From assembly GCF_019733355.1 (NCBI RefSeq), contig NZ_JAIHLQ010000041.1, positions 1-56,353 on the forward strand: a stretch of 56,353 nt of DNA. The letters run 5' to 3'. The stretch's first letter is position 1. The number at the start of each line of letters is the position of its first letter. This DNA is from Pseudomonas baetica (lineage in GTDB: Bacteria; Pseudomonadota; Gammaproteobacteria; Pseudomonadales; Pseudomonadaceae). Below, in pieces: positions 40,015-48,864 of this stretch. The notes below the pieces were generated by a model. The model was given only the letters and a program-made list of their open reading frames with translations, did not search any database and was not told the DNA's origin. Both the position numbers and the translations under genes were made by a program.

Positions 40015-42238
40015 TACTTCTGGTTCCTTTTTCTTCGGTTACTTCGCCACCTAGGGCGAGCTCTGAGGGCACGTAAGCTCTCGCCCCCAACGCACGTGCC
40101 TCAACCGCACGGCGCTGCCACTCAGTAGATCGAATTCCCGTGCGCTTTGCCATCGCTGCCAAGACGCTATCTCGGGTGATCGTGGATTTAGACTCCGTAG
40201 GCAATGCGATTTGGCCCCGATCCAAAATCGGAAAATCGTGGAGCACCAACTCCATGTCGTTCAAATCGAGCCCATAAGCCACCGCAACCTCGGTATCAAT
40301 CTCGCCTCGGAGTTGCGCCATGCGCTCATAGGTCGCACTTGTACTCCCTGCTTTATCTAGCGTTTGCAGTTCGCGTGTTGCGCTTACTAGCTTCATCCAA
40401 GGAAGTCCATTCTTCGCCAGTTTGGGCAGCGGAACGCTTTGTAGCAGGAAATAGTTCACCGTCGTAGTGAGAACTCGCCTTAGCATCCAATCAAAGGCGA
40501 AGCTGTTGGCAATAGCCGTCCAGACTTGAAGCCGTTCTTCGGAAGTATCCTCAGGAAAGAGGATTGTGGGCACCTTGTTGCCACAGATTACGCCTGGTGG
40601 GATCAAGGCGGCCATAAGGGAACGCTCGTTGGTCTGGCCCGCGATGTCGCAAAAACCCACCCGCAGCAAGTCTGTTCGATGCTGGTTGCCTAGAGGCATG
40701 TCCTCGGGACGAATCCAAAACTGCGGTGAGAGGCGTGAGCCACCAATGGGGTAGGCTTCCCACACAGCGCTGCGGCCGGTTCCCGAGATATGCCCCTTCA
40801 CGCCAAAGCGGTGAGTCTGAACCATCCGGCCCTCAACCAGAGGCAGTGCCCCAGCCGTCGCACGCCCCATGAACTTAGGCCGCTCCTTGGTCATGTCGAC
40901 CTCCCGGCAGAACTTCGGGGTCCAGCCGCAACCCGGCTCGTCCCATGAAGTGCCAGCTTCAGAGATCTTGGAAAAGAGCTTCCACTCGGCAACGCTACGG
41001 ACTTCAGGCAGACTGAGGTCAGGCCTTACGGCTGCCAGTGCAGCACGACCGATGGTTGTGCTGCCGGTCGTCTCCAAGGCTGTAGGCGTACCACGCTCGT
41101 GCAGCAGTTGGATTGGCTCGCGCTTACTCTTTTCGATACCCGCCTTCACTAAGACGATGGCTAAGAACTTAAAGCGCGTATCGATAGCGAAGAACCGAGC
41201 GCGATTGTCTATGATCGACAAGGAAACGCTCTGGCTGGCGTGGAAGATCTTCTGACGCATAGCTTGGGTGCCCTGCGAGCGTATGAGGCCCCCAGGGATG
41301 AGTGCGGCTACGATGCCTTGCTCTTTGCATAGCTCAAAGAAAAGGTCCGTAAAGGCAATGTAGAGGTCTGGCTCGCCATTGCCCAAGTCGGGGTACCGTG
41401 CCAGTAGCCGCCGAGAGTAGTTAACGACCTCATCACGCTGAGCCGCAAAACGCTCTTCATCGAGCCCATGAATCTGGGCACCGTAATGTCGCTGGGTGCC
41501 CGAGGACTTCAAGAATTCGTGTCGAGAGAGCTTGACCTTCTCCCAGGGCGGATTGCCAATGACCGCATCGAAGCCTCCGGGAGCCATGCTAGCCCAGACC
41601 TTAGAGTCCGCCATCAGGCTGTCGCCGCAATACCAACGGGCCCGCATCGCTTTGAGTGCCGCAACATCGTCCGTGAACGACGCCAGACTCAACAAGGCCG
41701 CACGCAGGGAGTTGACCGATAGATCCGCAGCACATACACCATGAGCGAGCCAATGCGCAGCCTTTGCTCGATCCATTCCGCAGACGGTATGGGTCAATGC
41801 AGCAAGCAAAATCCCCGCCCCACTTGCGGGATCAATCACTCTGCTGTTGTGTGTCAGCTTGGGCGCTGCAAGCTGCGCCAGTCTTGTCGCCAAGCGAAAG
41901 TCAGTGTGATAAGCCCCCGTATTCTTTCTATCCTGTTCATGCAAAGCCTCACGCGCCAAAGCACTTAGGGCCAAAGCATGGTGGATCGGCGAAGACTCAA
42001 TAGCGCTTACCACAGGAGCCGCTAGCTCCAAGAGCTCAGCTGTTGGCTTCTTGCTGTGCACCCCAAAGGCTTCCTGAAAGTCCCCTAGGTCGAACCCGCC
42101 AAAGCGCGCCGAGGCCGCCTCCAACACTTGGAGTCTGAGCTCAAAGCTCGCAGGACCATGTGCACCGCCCACAGCCCTAGTGAGGGCCGCCTCTGCTGGG
42201 GCTAGGTATTCCGCTTCCACGGGCCGAGGAGCACTCAT
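40007..42238 (-). CDS. Eco57I/TaqI-like N6-adenine DNA methyltransferase
   Basis: A 743-aa gamma-class methylase. GAYHTDFRLATRLA and VIDPASGAGILLAAL are motifs X/I; DAVIGNPPWEKVK is motif IV (NPPW). FKFLAIVLVKAG and the C-terminal region resemble a TaqI-type recognition domain. It overlaps the D12 methylase gene by 4 bp and the 197-aa gene by 8 bp. It contains no nuclease motif that I can see, so cutting would depend on McrC. Confidence 0.85.
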   Translation of the reverse strand: MSAPRPVEAEYLAPAEAALTRAVGGAHGPASFELRLQVLEAASARFGGFDLGDFQEAFGVHSKKPTAELLELAAPVVSAIESSPIHHALALSALAREALHEQDRKNTGAYHTDFRLATRLAQLAAPKLTHNSRVIDPASGAGILLAALTHTVCGMDRAKAAHWLAHGVCAADLSVNSLRAALLSLASFTDDVAALKAMRARWYCGDSLMADSKVWASMAPGGFDAVIGNPPWEKVKLSRHEFLKSSGTQRHYGAQIHGLDEERFAAQRDEVVNYSRRLLARYPDLGNGEPDLYIAFTDLFFELCKEQGIVAALIPGGLIRSQGTQAMRQKIFHASQSVSLSIIDNRARFFAIDTRFKFLAIVLVKAGIEKSKREPIQLLHERGTPTALETTGSTTIGRAALAAVRPDLSLPEVRSVAEWKLFSKISEAGTSWDEPGCGWTPKFCREVDMTKERPKFMGRATAGALPLVEGRMVQTHRFGVKGHISGTGRSAVWEAYPIGGSRLSPQFWIRPEDMPLGNQHRTDLLRVGFCDIAGQTNERSLMAALIPPGVICGNKVPTILFPEDTSEERLQVWTAIANSFAFDWMLRRVLTTTVNYFLLQSVPLPKLAKNGLPWMKLVSATRELQTLDKAGSTSATYERMAQLRGEIDTEVAVAYGLDLNDMELVLHDFPILDRGQIALPTESKSTITRDSVLAAMAKRTGIRSTEWQRRAVEARALGARAYVPSELALGGEVTEEKGTRSNG

Positions 42239-43329
42239 GCATAGCCCTCGACGAGGAGGGACTCAGTAGCTTTGACAAACTTACTTTCGACCTTAGACGG
42301 TTGCATGAATGGTCGCTCCACCACCACTAAGAATTCGTTAACATCAGATGCCGCGCTACTTGCTACCTTATTGGGTCGATAGCGACCGATAGCTCCCAGG
42401 GGGTGCATTGTGGACTTCCCGATCTTGGAGAGTTCGGCTTTCATGTCCGGCATAGATATATGCCCTTCACTACTATATGAGAGCAGCACTTTCTCAGCTT
42501 TCAAACCATGCACTAGACGCGAAAGCGTTTGGAGAGCGCGGGTCTTGTAGCAGAAGTCCGAAGCTCGGTCCTTCCAAGGCCGCAGGCCCGCAACGCCCTC
42601 CACCTCGGGTTCATCTCCGAGGGCCACAGTTTCAAGAATGTGGTAGTAGCTGGCGTACTGACGCTTAGTGTATGGAGGGTCCAAGTACACTAGGTCTTGG
42701 GCGCAATTGGATACGTCGAACACATCACCCACCGTCGCCTCAACGCAAACGCTGCTGGATTTTAGCTCTCTGCACCGCATAGCGATCTTATCTTGGGATT
42801 GATTGGTCCATTTAGAGAGGAAGCAACCAAACGTGCCTGCAATATTGGCAACACGGTTAAGGGCGCCAAAGAGGTCTGCGATCAATAGCCGTTGTTCGGC
42901 TTCATCGATGGTGCCCGCCTGGCTCCAATCTCCGATCTGGGACCGCATGGCATCGATCCGCGCCGCATTCTCTTCGGTGAAGTACCGACGCTCAATGCCG
43001 CACGATTCAAGCGAAGCTGGACTGTATTCACGCCACATAAAGCCATGTCTAGGCGTAGCCGCGTTGAGTGTGGATATGGCCTTGGAGTAACCACCTAGCT
43101 TCTTGAACGCAGCTTGCTCTTGGCTGATCAGCCGTGCTCCGGCGGAGATCACCGCCGAGTGCAGGTTATCGTTGATGCGCACGTTCCAGCCTAGTGCTGC
43201 GGCGGCCTCTGCCACCACACCCGTTCCGCAGAAGGCGTCCACAAAAAAGGCACCCTTTTTTGGCGGGCCGATGTAGCCGATGATTTGGTCGATGAGCCTG
43301 GACTTCGAACCGATGTAGCGGAAAGTCAT
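42235..43329 (-). CDS. D12-class (Dam-like) adenine DNA methyltransferase
   Basis: A 364-aa alpha-class methylase. FRYIGSKSRLIDQI is the D12 N terminus, FFVDAFCGTGVVAEAAAALG motif I, and DLVYLDPPYTKRQYASYYHILETV motif IV (DPPY). The C terminus VNEFLVVVERP is typical. The start ATG overlaps the stop of the RHH gene. With the second methylase it could modify one strand each of an asymmetric site, as seen in multi-methylase systems with McrBC-like nucleases. Confidence 0.88.
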   Translation of the reverse strand: MTFRYIGSKSRLIDQIIGYIGPPKKGAFFVDAFCGTGVVAEAAAALGWNVRINDNLHSAVISAGARLISQEQAAFKKLGGYSKAISTLNAATPRHGFMWREYSPASLESCGIERRYFTEENAARIDAMRSQIGDWSQAGTIDEAEQRLLIADLFGALNRVANIAGTFGCFLSKWTNQSQDKIAMRCRELKSSSVCVEATVGDVFDVSNCAQDLVYLDPPYTKRQYASYYHILETVALGDEPEVEGVAGLRPWKDRASDFCYKTRALQTLSRLVHGLKAEKVLLSYSSEGHISMPDMKAELSKIGKSTMHPLGAIGRYRPNKVASSAASDVNEFLVVVERPFMQPSKVESKFVKATESLLVEGYA

Positions 43330-43565
43330 GTTGCGGCTCCAACATGGCCCTTACTGCCAGCACGTGCTCGCGTATGGGCGGGAGACGTCGAGTCCGGCTG
43401 GACTGCGGGTATGATGCCCTTGCGGTCGCAATACTCCCCGAGTAGTACTTCCAGCATGTTAACCATACTCCGTTGCTCGTGGTCGGCGGCTTCCTTCAAG
43501 GCCAGCTTGAAGGCTGGGGATACTCGTAGGTTCAAGGTTTCGCTCTTAGTGTCAGTGAATCGCAT
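43326..43565 (-). CDS. Ribbon-helix-helix regulator heading the defence operon
   Basis: A 79-aa protein. ETLNLRVSPAFKLALKEAADHEQRSMVNMLEVLLGEYC is a clear RHH/Arc fold. The C-terminal 25 residues are low complexity. It is the first gene of the leftward operon. A TGTACAGATATACA near-palindrome (43603-43616), 38 bp upstream, is a likely autoregulatory site. Such control would delay restriction until methylation is complete; this is inferred. Confidence 0.75.
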   Translation of the reverse strand: MRFTDTKSETLNLRVSPAFKLALKEAADHEQRSMVNMLEVLLGEYCDRKGIIPAVQPDSTSPAHTRARAGSKGHVGAAT

Positions 43566-43602
43566 GAAGTGCGCCCCGCAGATGTCTGTGCATTTGCGTT
43601 AG

Positions 43603-43616
43603 TGTACAGATATACA
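43603..43616. promoter_or_regulatory. Near-palindrome TGTACAGATATACA upstream of RHH gene
   Basis: TGTA and TACA half-sites face each other over a short AT-rich spacer. The region 43566-43748 otherwise has no gene and must hold the operon promoter. Confidence 0.4.
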
Positions 43617-44265
43617 GGGCTTGTAGGTAGCCATTCTCTATGTTTCGCACACCGACGCCGGTACAACCGTTAGGGATGGTCTGATCTACACGGGAATGCA
43701 TGGCCCAATCGTTTGATAGCCCGAAACAACAACGCGGATTGAACTGATCGTGCGTGCCCCTTTGGAGGCGGCTTTCGTGAATCAAGCCCTGGCGATGGAG
43801 CTGCCAGGTCTTGCCCCTTCGGGCTTCAATCCTCACGCCTTCGCCCGTTCCGGGCTGCGCGCTCCGCTTGCCTCCGGCCTTCGCCTGCGCGCCGTCCTGC
43901 AGGACGGCTTGCCCGACCTTCCACGTTCACCAGGTGGCTCATCAACATCGGTTGGTAGCGGATCGCCCCAATGGCCTATCCGCCGCCAGGCCTTGCCTGC
44001 AACGGGCTTTCGCGGCATATCCTCGGCCCGGTGAAGCTGGGCCTGCGGTATTCCACGGTCCCATTGCACGCGGCCAGGCTCTGGATAGTCCGGGCTTACC
44101 GCGACCGACCGACGCTGACGAGCAGACCACCAGCGGCAGCGCGTTCCAGATCGAGGGGGTTTGCTGCGCCCGCTTCGCGGACGGCTGAAAAGCGTTTGTT
44201 TACCGCTCTAACACTCGGCCTCGAAGCAGCCCGCGAGAGCGGCGGCGTCAAGCAAATCGCCGCTT

Positions 44266-44281
44266 TTCTCGCACGCGAGAA
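44266..44281. promoter_or_regulatory. Palindrome TTCTCGCACGCGAGAA after antitoxin gene, copy 2
   Basis: Identical to 32506-32521 in sequence and position. Confidence 0.55.
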
Positions 44282-44575
44282 TCAAGGGTGTGCGTGTTGC
44301 CGGGTTGTCAGATCGAGGCCGACAGCACGCATGACGGCCAGCATGGTTTTTAGGGTTGGATTGCCCTTATCGCTGAATGAGCGGTAAAGCTGCTCACGGG
44401 ACAAACCGGACTCTTTGGCCAGCTCTGTCATGCCTTTTGCGCGGGCAACAACGCCTAGCGCCTTGGCAATGTAGCCAGCGTCACCGGTTTCAAAAGCATC
44501 ACTCATAAAAATGGCAATGCTTTCAGGATCGGTCAGCGCTGCCGCTGGATCATATTCATAGATTGGCTCTTTCAT
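44282..44575 (-). CDS. HigA/HI1420-like antitoxin, copy 2
   Basis: 97 aa. Thirteen residues differ from copy 1, seven of them within positions 51-69, the HTH (TELAKESGLSREQLYRSFSDKGN here). The rest, including the toxin-contacting N terminus, is almost unchanged. This suggests a new DNA target with retained toxin binding. It follows the toxin gene by ATGA overlap. Confidence 0.85.
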   Translation of the reverse strand: MKEPIYEYDPAAALTDPESIAIFMSDAFETGDAGYIAKALGVVARAKGMTELAKESGLSREQLYRSFSDKGNPTLKTMLAVMRAVGLDLTTRQHAHP

Positions 44576-44874
44576 TCGTCCTCACTCCACTGACTGGCAA
44601 GCATCTTGGCGGTTTCTATATCGCGTGCCTGGCTGCTTTTGTCGCCACCGCACAACAACAGCACAAGCTCATTGCCGCGTTGCTGAAAATAGACCCGGTA
44701 GCCTGGGCCGTAGTGAATACGCAACTCGCTTACGCCTTGGCCAACCGGCTCAATGTCACCCAAAAGACCGTTAGCTACCCGGAAGACCCGCGCCGCAATG
44801 ATCGCCTTTGCGCGGTGATCTTTGAGCTTGCGTTCCCACGTCATGAACGTGGCGGTTTGTTTGATCGTTTTCAT
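44572..44874 (-). CDS. RelE/HigB (Gp49-like) toxin, copy 2
   Basis: 100 aa, three substitutions from copy 1 (Val to Ile at 41, Phe to Leu in GNE(F/L)VLL, Asn to Ser near the C terminus). All residues of the ELRIHYGPGYRVYF and GGDKSSQ blocks are kept, so it should be active. Its promoter faces the DUF932 copy 2 promoter. Confidence 0.88.
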   Translation of the reverse strand: MKTIKQTATFMTWERKLKDHRAKAIIAARVFRVANGLLGDIEPVGQGVSELRIHYGPGYRVYFQQRGNELVLLLCGGDKSSQARDIETAKMLASQWSEDE

Positions 44875-44918
44875 TGACCAATTGTAGTTTATAAATCACG
44901 CAAATACAAGCATTATAT

Positions 44919-45049
44919 GTACAATCATATTTTACAAATAGTTGACGTTGTGCGCAGGGTTTGAGATACTAACCCCGTCGAAGCAATCACGACTCGACAC
45001 CCGGACATAGCGGCGGCAACCGCTCCGGGAATTCTGCGAAGGAGATTCA
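44919..45049 (+). promoter_or_regulatory. Shared promoter and two-hairpin leader, copy D
   Basis: Operator GTACAATCATATTTTAC (44919-44935), -35 TTGACG (44942-44947), 17 bp, -10 GATACT (44965-44970). Hairpin 1 is imperfect (GTCGAAGC/GACTCGAC); hairpin 2 runs 45000-45029. GAAGGAG precedes ATG 45053. Confidence 0.8.
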
Positions 45050-45052
45050 AAA

Positions 45053-45886
45053 ATGCGTCTATCCAGTAACTTCCGTAACCCTTGCATGATCCGCAGCGAT
45101 GCAGCCTTGAGCAATGAACAGATTGCCAGCGTTGCACCTTCGATCTTTGCCGAGGAAGCGCACGACAGCCGCTCCGATCGTTACCTGTACATCCCAACGA
45201 TCAAGGTGCTCGACGCACTGCGCGCCGAAGGCTTCCAGCCATTCATGGCGTGCCAAACTCGCGTCCGTAACACCGACAAGCGCGAACACACTAAACACAT
45301 GCTGCGCCTGCGCCATGCCAACACCATCATGGACAAGGAAGCGAACGAAATCATTCTGCTGAACAGCCATGACGGCACCAGCAGCTACCAGATGATGGCG
45401 GGTATGTTCCGGTTTGTTTGTGCCAATGGCCTGGTAATCGGCGATTGCTCGATTGATCAGAAAGTACGGCACAGCGGTCGCGGTGACGTAATCAGCGACG
45501 TGATCGAGGGAGCCTATGAAGTGCTCAATCAGTTCGACGCCGTGAACGATCAGCGCGAGTGCATGAAGCAAATCAAGCTGCGCCCGGACGAGCAAGAAGC
45601 CTTCGCCATGGCCGCGCTGGCCTACCGCTACGACCCGAAAGAGGGACCGGCGCCGGTGACGTCCAGCCAGTTGCTCAGCCCGCGCCGTGTCCAGGACTAC
45701 GACAACGATTTGTGGACTACCTTCAACCGCATTCAAGAAAACTCGATCAAGGGGGGCTTGCGTGGCCGTAACAAGCAAGGGCGCCGGGCGACTACCCGCG
45801 CCGTTGGTGGCATTGACCAGGACGTGAAACTGAATCGCGCCCTGTGGGTTCTGGCCCAGGCCCTGCGCACTCAGCAGGCCGCTTAA
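45053..45886 (+). CDS. DUF932 plasmid protein, copy 2
   Basis: 277 aa, about 95 percent identical to the copy at 33294. Differences are scattered and conservative and the full DUF932 pattern is kept, so both copies are under selection or recently duplicated. The start is fixed by leader copy D. Confidence 0.85.
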   Translation: MRLSSNFRNPCMIRSDAALSNEQIASVAPSIFAEEAHDSRSDRYLYIPTIKVLDALRAEGFQPFMACQTRVRNTDKREHTKHMLRLRHANTIMDKEANEIILLNSHDGTSSYQMMAGMFRFVCANGLVIGDCSIDQKVRHSGRGDVISDVIEGAYEVLNQFDAVNDQRECMKQIKLRPDEQEAFAMAALAYRYDPKEGPAPVTSSQLLSPRRVQDYDNDLWTTFNRIQENSIKGGLRGRNKQGRRATTRAVGGIDQDVKLNRALWVLAQALRTQQAA

Positions 45887-45940
45887 TCACCCAACCGGGC
45901 GCCGAGTGCGCCCGGTTCTTGTGCGGTAGGAGATACAGCC

Positions 45941-46399
45941 ATGTCCAAAGTTTTCTATGTGCCCGGCCAAACTTCGATCATTGACTACGCCCGGGAGATC
46001 GCGCCGAATTTGTGGGCTAGCCGTTGCCGAATGCTGATGCTGCCCGAGTTGCGCGTCTGCCACCCCGGCGTAGTGCTGGGGGATGAAGAAGCGTTTTTGA
46101 TCGCCCAGGAAGCCGCGTTAGGTACGCAGCCCCAAGAAATCACAGAGGCGCGGTATGACTACGCGCTAACCCGTCTGCCGGTACTGGACTTCGCCGCTGA
46201 CGGCAAAACTTACTCGTTCAAGCTCGAAAAGTGCGAGGTTGGAAATCTGACGCGCATATATGCGCTCTGTAATGGCCGCTACTGGGCTTTCTTGGGGTTG
46301 GCCACCCTCACGCATCAGATGATTGTCGAGCGCATCACCATGAGCGCTACAGGAACCGTGTTCGCTGATCGACAGCCCCGCGGTTCACCACCACACTAA
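45941..46399 (+). CDS. 152-aa accessory protein, copy 2
   Basis: Closely similar to the protein at 34182, with changes near residues 30-50 and 95-150. The same hairpin precedes it (45894-45917) and the same TAGGAG ribosome site is present. Unknown function. Confidence 0.65.
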   Translation: MSKVFYVPGQTSIIDYAREIAPNLWASRCRMLMLPELRVCHPGVVLGDEEAFLIAQEAALGTQPQEITEARYDYALTRLPVLDFAADGKTYSFKLEKCEVGNLTRIYALCNGRYWAFLGLATLTHQMIVERITMSATGTVFADRQPRGSPPH

Positions 46400-46452
46400 A
46401 ACGCTAAAAGCGCCTGGCAGATCTGCGGGCGCTTCACCTATGGAGAAAACGA

Positions 46453-46770
46453 ATGCAGCCAAAGTACACAGCCGCCCAATGGGAACAGGTTTCCCCGGCC
46501 TTTCGCGGTTTGGCTGTCGGCACTGTTGAGATGGCCAAGGCGGTATTGGTTGACGGTGTGCGACCTTCGGATCTGGCGCGACAATCTGACGTGTCCCGCC
46601 AGCTTGTCTATGCCGCCGTGCAACGGGTTCGCAAGATCCTGGAGGAACACCAGGCGCAAGAGTTGGTGCCGGTGATGGTCTGGCTCCCGCCTGAACTGGC
46701 CGAGCAGGTTCGGAAAATGGCAGCGCCTTATGACCAGCCAGCAGTCAAGGGGAAGGTCAGCAAGAAATGA
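46453..46770 (+). CDS. KorA/TrfB-like DNA-binding protein, paralogue 2
   Basis: A 105-aa paralogue of the 34693 protein. FRGLAVGTVEMAKAVLVDGVRPSDLARQSDVSRQLVYAAVQRVRKIL keeps the recognition helix SRQL(I/V)YAAVQRV, so both probably bind the same operator. The C terminus differs (AAPYDQPAVKGKVSKK). The stop overlaps the next start by 4 bp. Confidence 0.75.
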   Translation: MQPKYTAAQWEQVSPAFRGLAVGTVEMAKAVLVDGVRPSDLARQSDVSRQLVYAAVQRVRKILEEHQAQELVPVMVWLPPELAEQVRKMAAPYDQPAVKGKVSKK

Positions 46771-46961
46771 GCAAGCGTAAGGACGCGCCGGATCTGGACG
46801 TTGAAGACCAGGAGCTGGCCGCAGCACTTCGCCTGCTTGGTCGGTCTGGCTTCAGAATCACCGACCAGGGCGGCGACTTAGCTGGGAAAGTTACCCTTGC
46901 TTGCTCAAGTAGCGAATCGCGGGCCAGGCAGAAGCGGGCACAGTTTCGGGTCATTGAGTGA
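46767..46961 (+). CDS. Small basic protein, unknown
   Basis: A 64-aa protein (MSKRKDAPDLDVEDQELAAALRLLGRSGFRITDQGGDLAGKVTLACSSSESRARQKRAQFRVIE). It is coupled to the KorA-like gene by an ATGA overlap, in the place where copy 1 has a membrane protein. Unknown. Confidence 0.55.
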   Translation: MSKRKDAPDLDVEDQELAAALRLLGRSGFRITDQGGDLAGKVTLACSSSESRARQKRAQFRVIE

Positions 46962-46964
46962 TGT

Positions 46965-47042
46965 TTCTCGCACGCGAGAATGCATATTTAAAGTAAACTA
47001 ATATTTTACAAATAGTTGACGTGATGGGCAGGGCTTGAGATA
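46965..47042 (+). promoter_or_regulatory. Shared promoter copy E, cut at the -10 box
   Basis: TTCTCGCACGCGAGAA (46965-46980), operator GTAAACTAATATTTTAC (46993-47009), -35 TTGACG (47016-47021), 17 bp, then GATA and the first bases of a miniature Tn3-type element. The -10 would read GATAGG, and leader and gene are lost. Confidence 0.7.
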
Positions 47043-47070
47043 GGGGTTCGGGGAGCAATGGAACAGTAAA
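47043..47070 (+). mobile_element. 28-bp end of a miniature Tn3-type element (TIME-like fragment)
   Basis: Identical to the last 28 bp of the complete element (36771-36798) in reverse. The Tn21-like transposon begins right after it at 47071, so it inserted into this element. Confidence 0.75.
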
Positions 47071-47103
47071 GGGGTCGTCTCAGAAAACGGAAAATAAAGC
47101 ACG

Positions 47104-48612
47104 CTAAGCCGGTTGCAGCGGCCGTAGCGGCCTGAACTTGCCCGCGCCGATCTTGGCGCTGCTGCGCCAGAGGTAATCGCCGGTCAGGTTGATGTGCTCC
47201 CAGCCGAGCGGCGACAGGTACTGCAACAGGCCGTCATCGACGGCTTGACCGTGGCCACGCAAGGCGTTCGCGGCCCGCTCCAGATAGACCGTGTTCCATA
47301 GCACGATGGCCGCCGTCACCAGGTTGAGGCCGCTGGCCCGGTAGCGCTGCTGCTCGAAGCTGCGGTCGCGGATTTCCCCCAGGCGGTTGAAGAACACGGC
47401 GCGGGCCAGCGCGTTGCGCGCCTCGCCTTTGTTCAGCCCGGCATGCACGCGGCGGCGCAGCTCGACGCTTTGCAGCCAGTCCAGGATGAACAGTGTGCGC
47501 TCGATGCGTCCCAGCTCACGCAGGGCGACGGCCAGGCCGTTCTGGCGCGGGTAGCTGCCAAGCTTCCTGAGCATCAGCGAGGCCGTCGCCGTGCCCTGCT
47601 TGATCGAGGTGGCCATCCGCAGGATTTCATCCCAATGGGCGCGGACGTGCTTGATGTTGAGCGTGCCGCCGATCATCGGTTTCAACGCCTCGTAGGTGGC
47701 ATCGCCCTTCGGGATGTAGAGCTTGGTGTCGCCCAGGTCACGAATGCGCGGGGCGAAGCGGAAGCCCAGCAGGTGCATCAACGCGAAGACGTGGTCCGTG
47801 AACCCTGCCGTGTCGGTGTAGTGCTCCTCGATCCGCAGGTCGGATTCGTGATACAGCAGGCCGTCGAGCACGTAGGTCGAGTCGCGCACGCCGACGTTCA
47901 CGACCTTGGTGTGGAACGGCGCGTACTGGTCGGAGATATGGGTGTAGAACGTCCGCCCTGGGCTGCTGCCGTATTTCGGATTGATGTGGCCGGTGCTCTC
48001 GGCCTTGCTGCCGGTGCGGAAGTTCTGGCCGTCCGACGATGACGTGGTGCCGTCGCCCCAATGCTCGGCGAAGGGATGTCGGAACTGCGCGTTGACCAGC
48101 TCGGCCAGTGCCGCCCCGTAGGTTTCGTCGCGGATGTGCCAGGCTTGCAGCCAGGCCAGCTTGGCGTAGGTCGTGCCGGGGCACGATTCCGCCATCTTGG
48201 TCAGGCCCAGGTTGATCGCGTCGGCGAGGATCGTGGTCAGCAACAGGTTTTTGTCCTTGGCCAGGTCGCCTGACTTCAGGTGGGCGAAGTGCCGGGTGAA
48301 GCCCGTCCATTCGTCTACCTCCAGCAGCAATTCGGTGATCTTGACGTGCGGTAGGATCATCGCCGTCTGGTCGATCAGGGCCTGTGCGGTATCGGGCACC
48401 GCCGCATCGAGCGGCGTGATCTTCAGGCCCGACTCCGTGATGATGGCGTCCGGCAGCTCGTTGGCCAGCGCCATGCGGTTGACGGTGGCGAGCTGCGTTT
48501 CCAGCAGCGTCAGCCGGTCATGCAGGTACTGGTCGCAATCGGTGGCCACGGCCAGCGGCAATTCGCTGGCCTGCTTGAGGCTGGCGAATTTCGCGGGCGG
48601 CACCAGGTAGTT
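47104..48612 (-). pseudogene. tnpA: Tn21-type transposase TnpA, C-terminal part
   Basis: About 500 residues nearly identical in pattern to the Tn21/Tn501 transposase C-terminal half: YLVPPAKFASLKQ to the end GKFRPLRPLQPA. It contains GLTKMAESCPG, the WGDGTTSSSDGQNF block with a catalytic Asp, and HYTDTAGFTDHVFALMHLLGFRFAPRIRD. The frame runs on upstream to 48750 through unrelated sequence. The N-terminal part is at 49767-50240, and about 300 codons between them are missing. Confidence 0.92.
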
Positions 48613-48618
48613 GTAGCG

Positions 48619-48779
48619 GCTCGCGTTTGAAAACGGGCGTGCTCGCATTCGACGCCGCTTTCGGCTCGAATTAACTGCAACTGACGGCGCGCTGATGCTC
48701 ACGCTATCTGCAAACGAGCTTGCAATCGACGGCGGCGGCTCGCATTTCATGGCGGCGTGCTCGAATTAATTGCAAGTGA
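48619..48779. repeat. Cluster of short direct repeats at the tnpA break
   Basis: GCTCGCATT at 48641 and 48738 (GCTCGCGTT at 48619) is followed in two cases by GCTCGAATTAACTGCAACTGA (48664-48684) or GCTCGAATTAATTGCAAGTGA (48759-48779). They resemble protein-binding repeats at an element end. I could not assign them to a family. Confidence 0.45.
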
Positions 48780-48864
48780 AATGCCGGGTTCCAAGCTATC
48801 CAAAATCAATAGATGCAGTGCCGGCTGCCCGCTAACGCCTCTGAGCGGTCAGACGGGGATTGAC

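Larger units (their letters stand above)
43749..46745. repeat. 3-kb segmental duplication, copy 2
   Basis: Same order and orientation as 31991-34995. From 43749 to 44265 there is no certain gene: it is repeat DNA, including copy 3 of the GC-rich repeat (43770-43872). The leftward frame kept partly in copy 1 is shifted here. Confidence 0.85.

Noticed and set aside
36987..43565. BREX or DISARM identity for the McrBC-like operon
   Set aside because: No PglZ, BrxC, BrxL, DrmA or DrmB-like protein is present, only the methylase resembles PglX.
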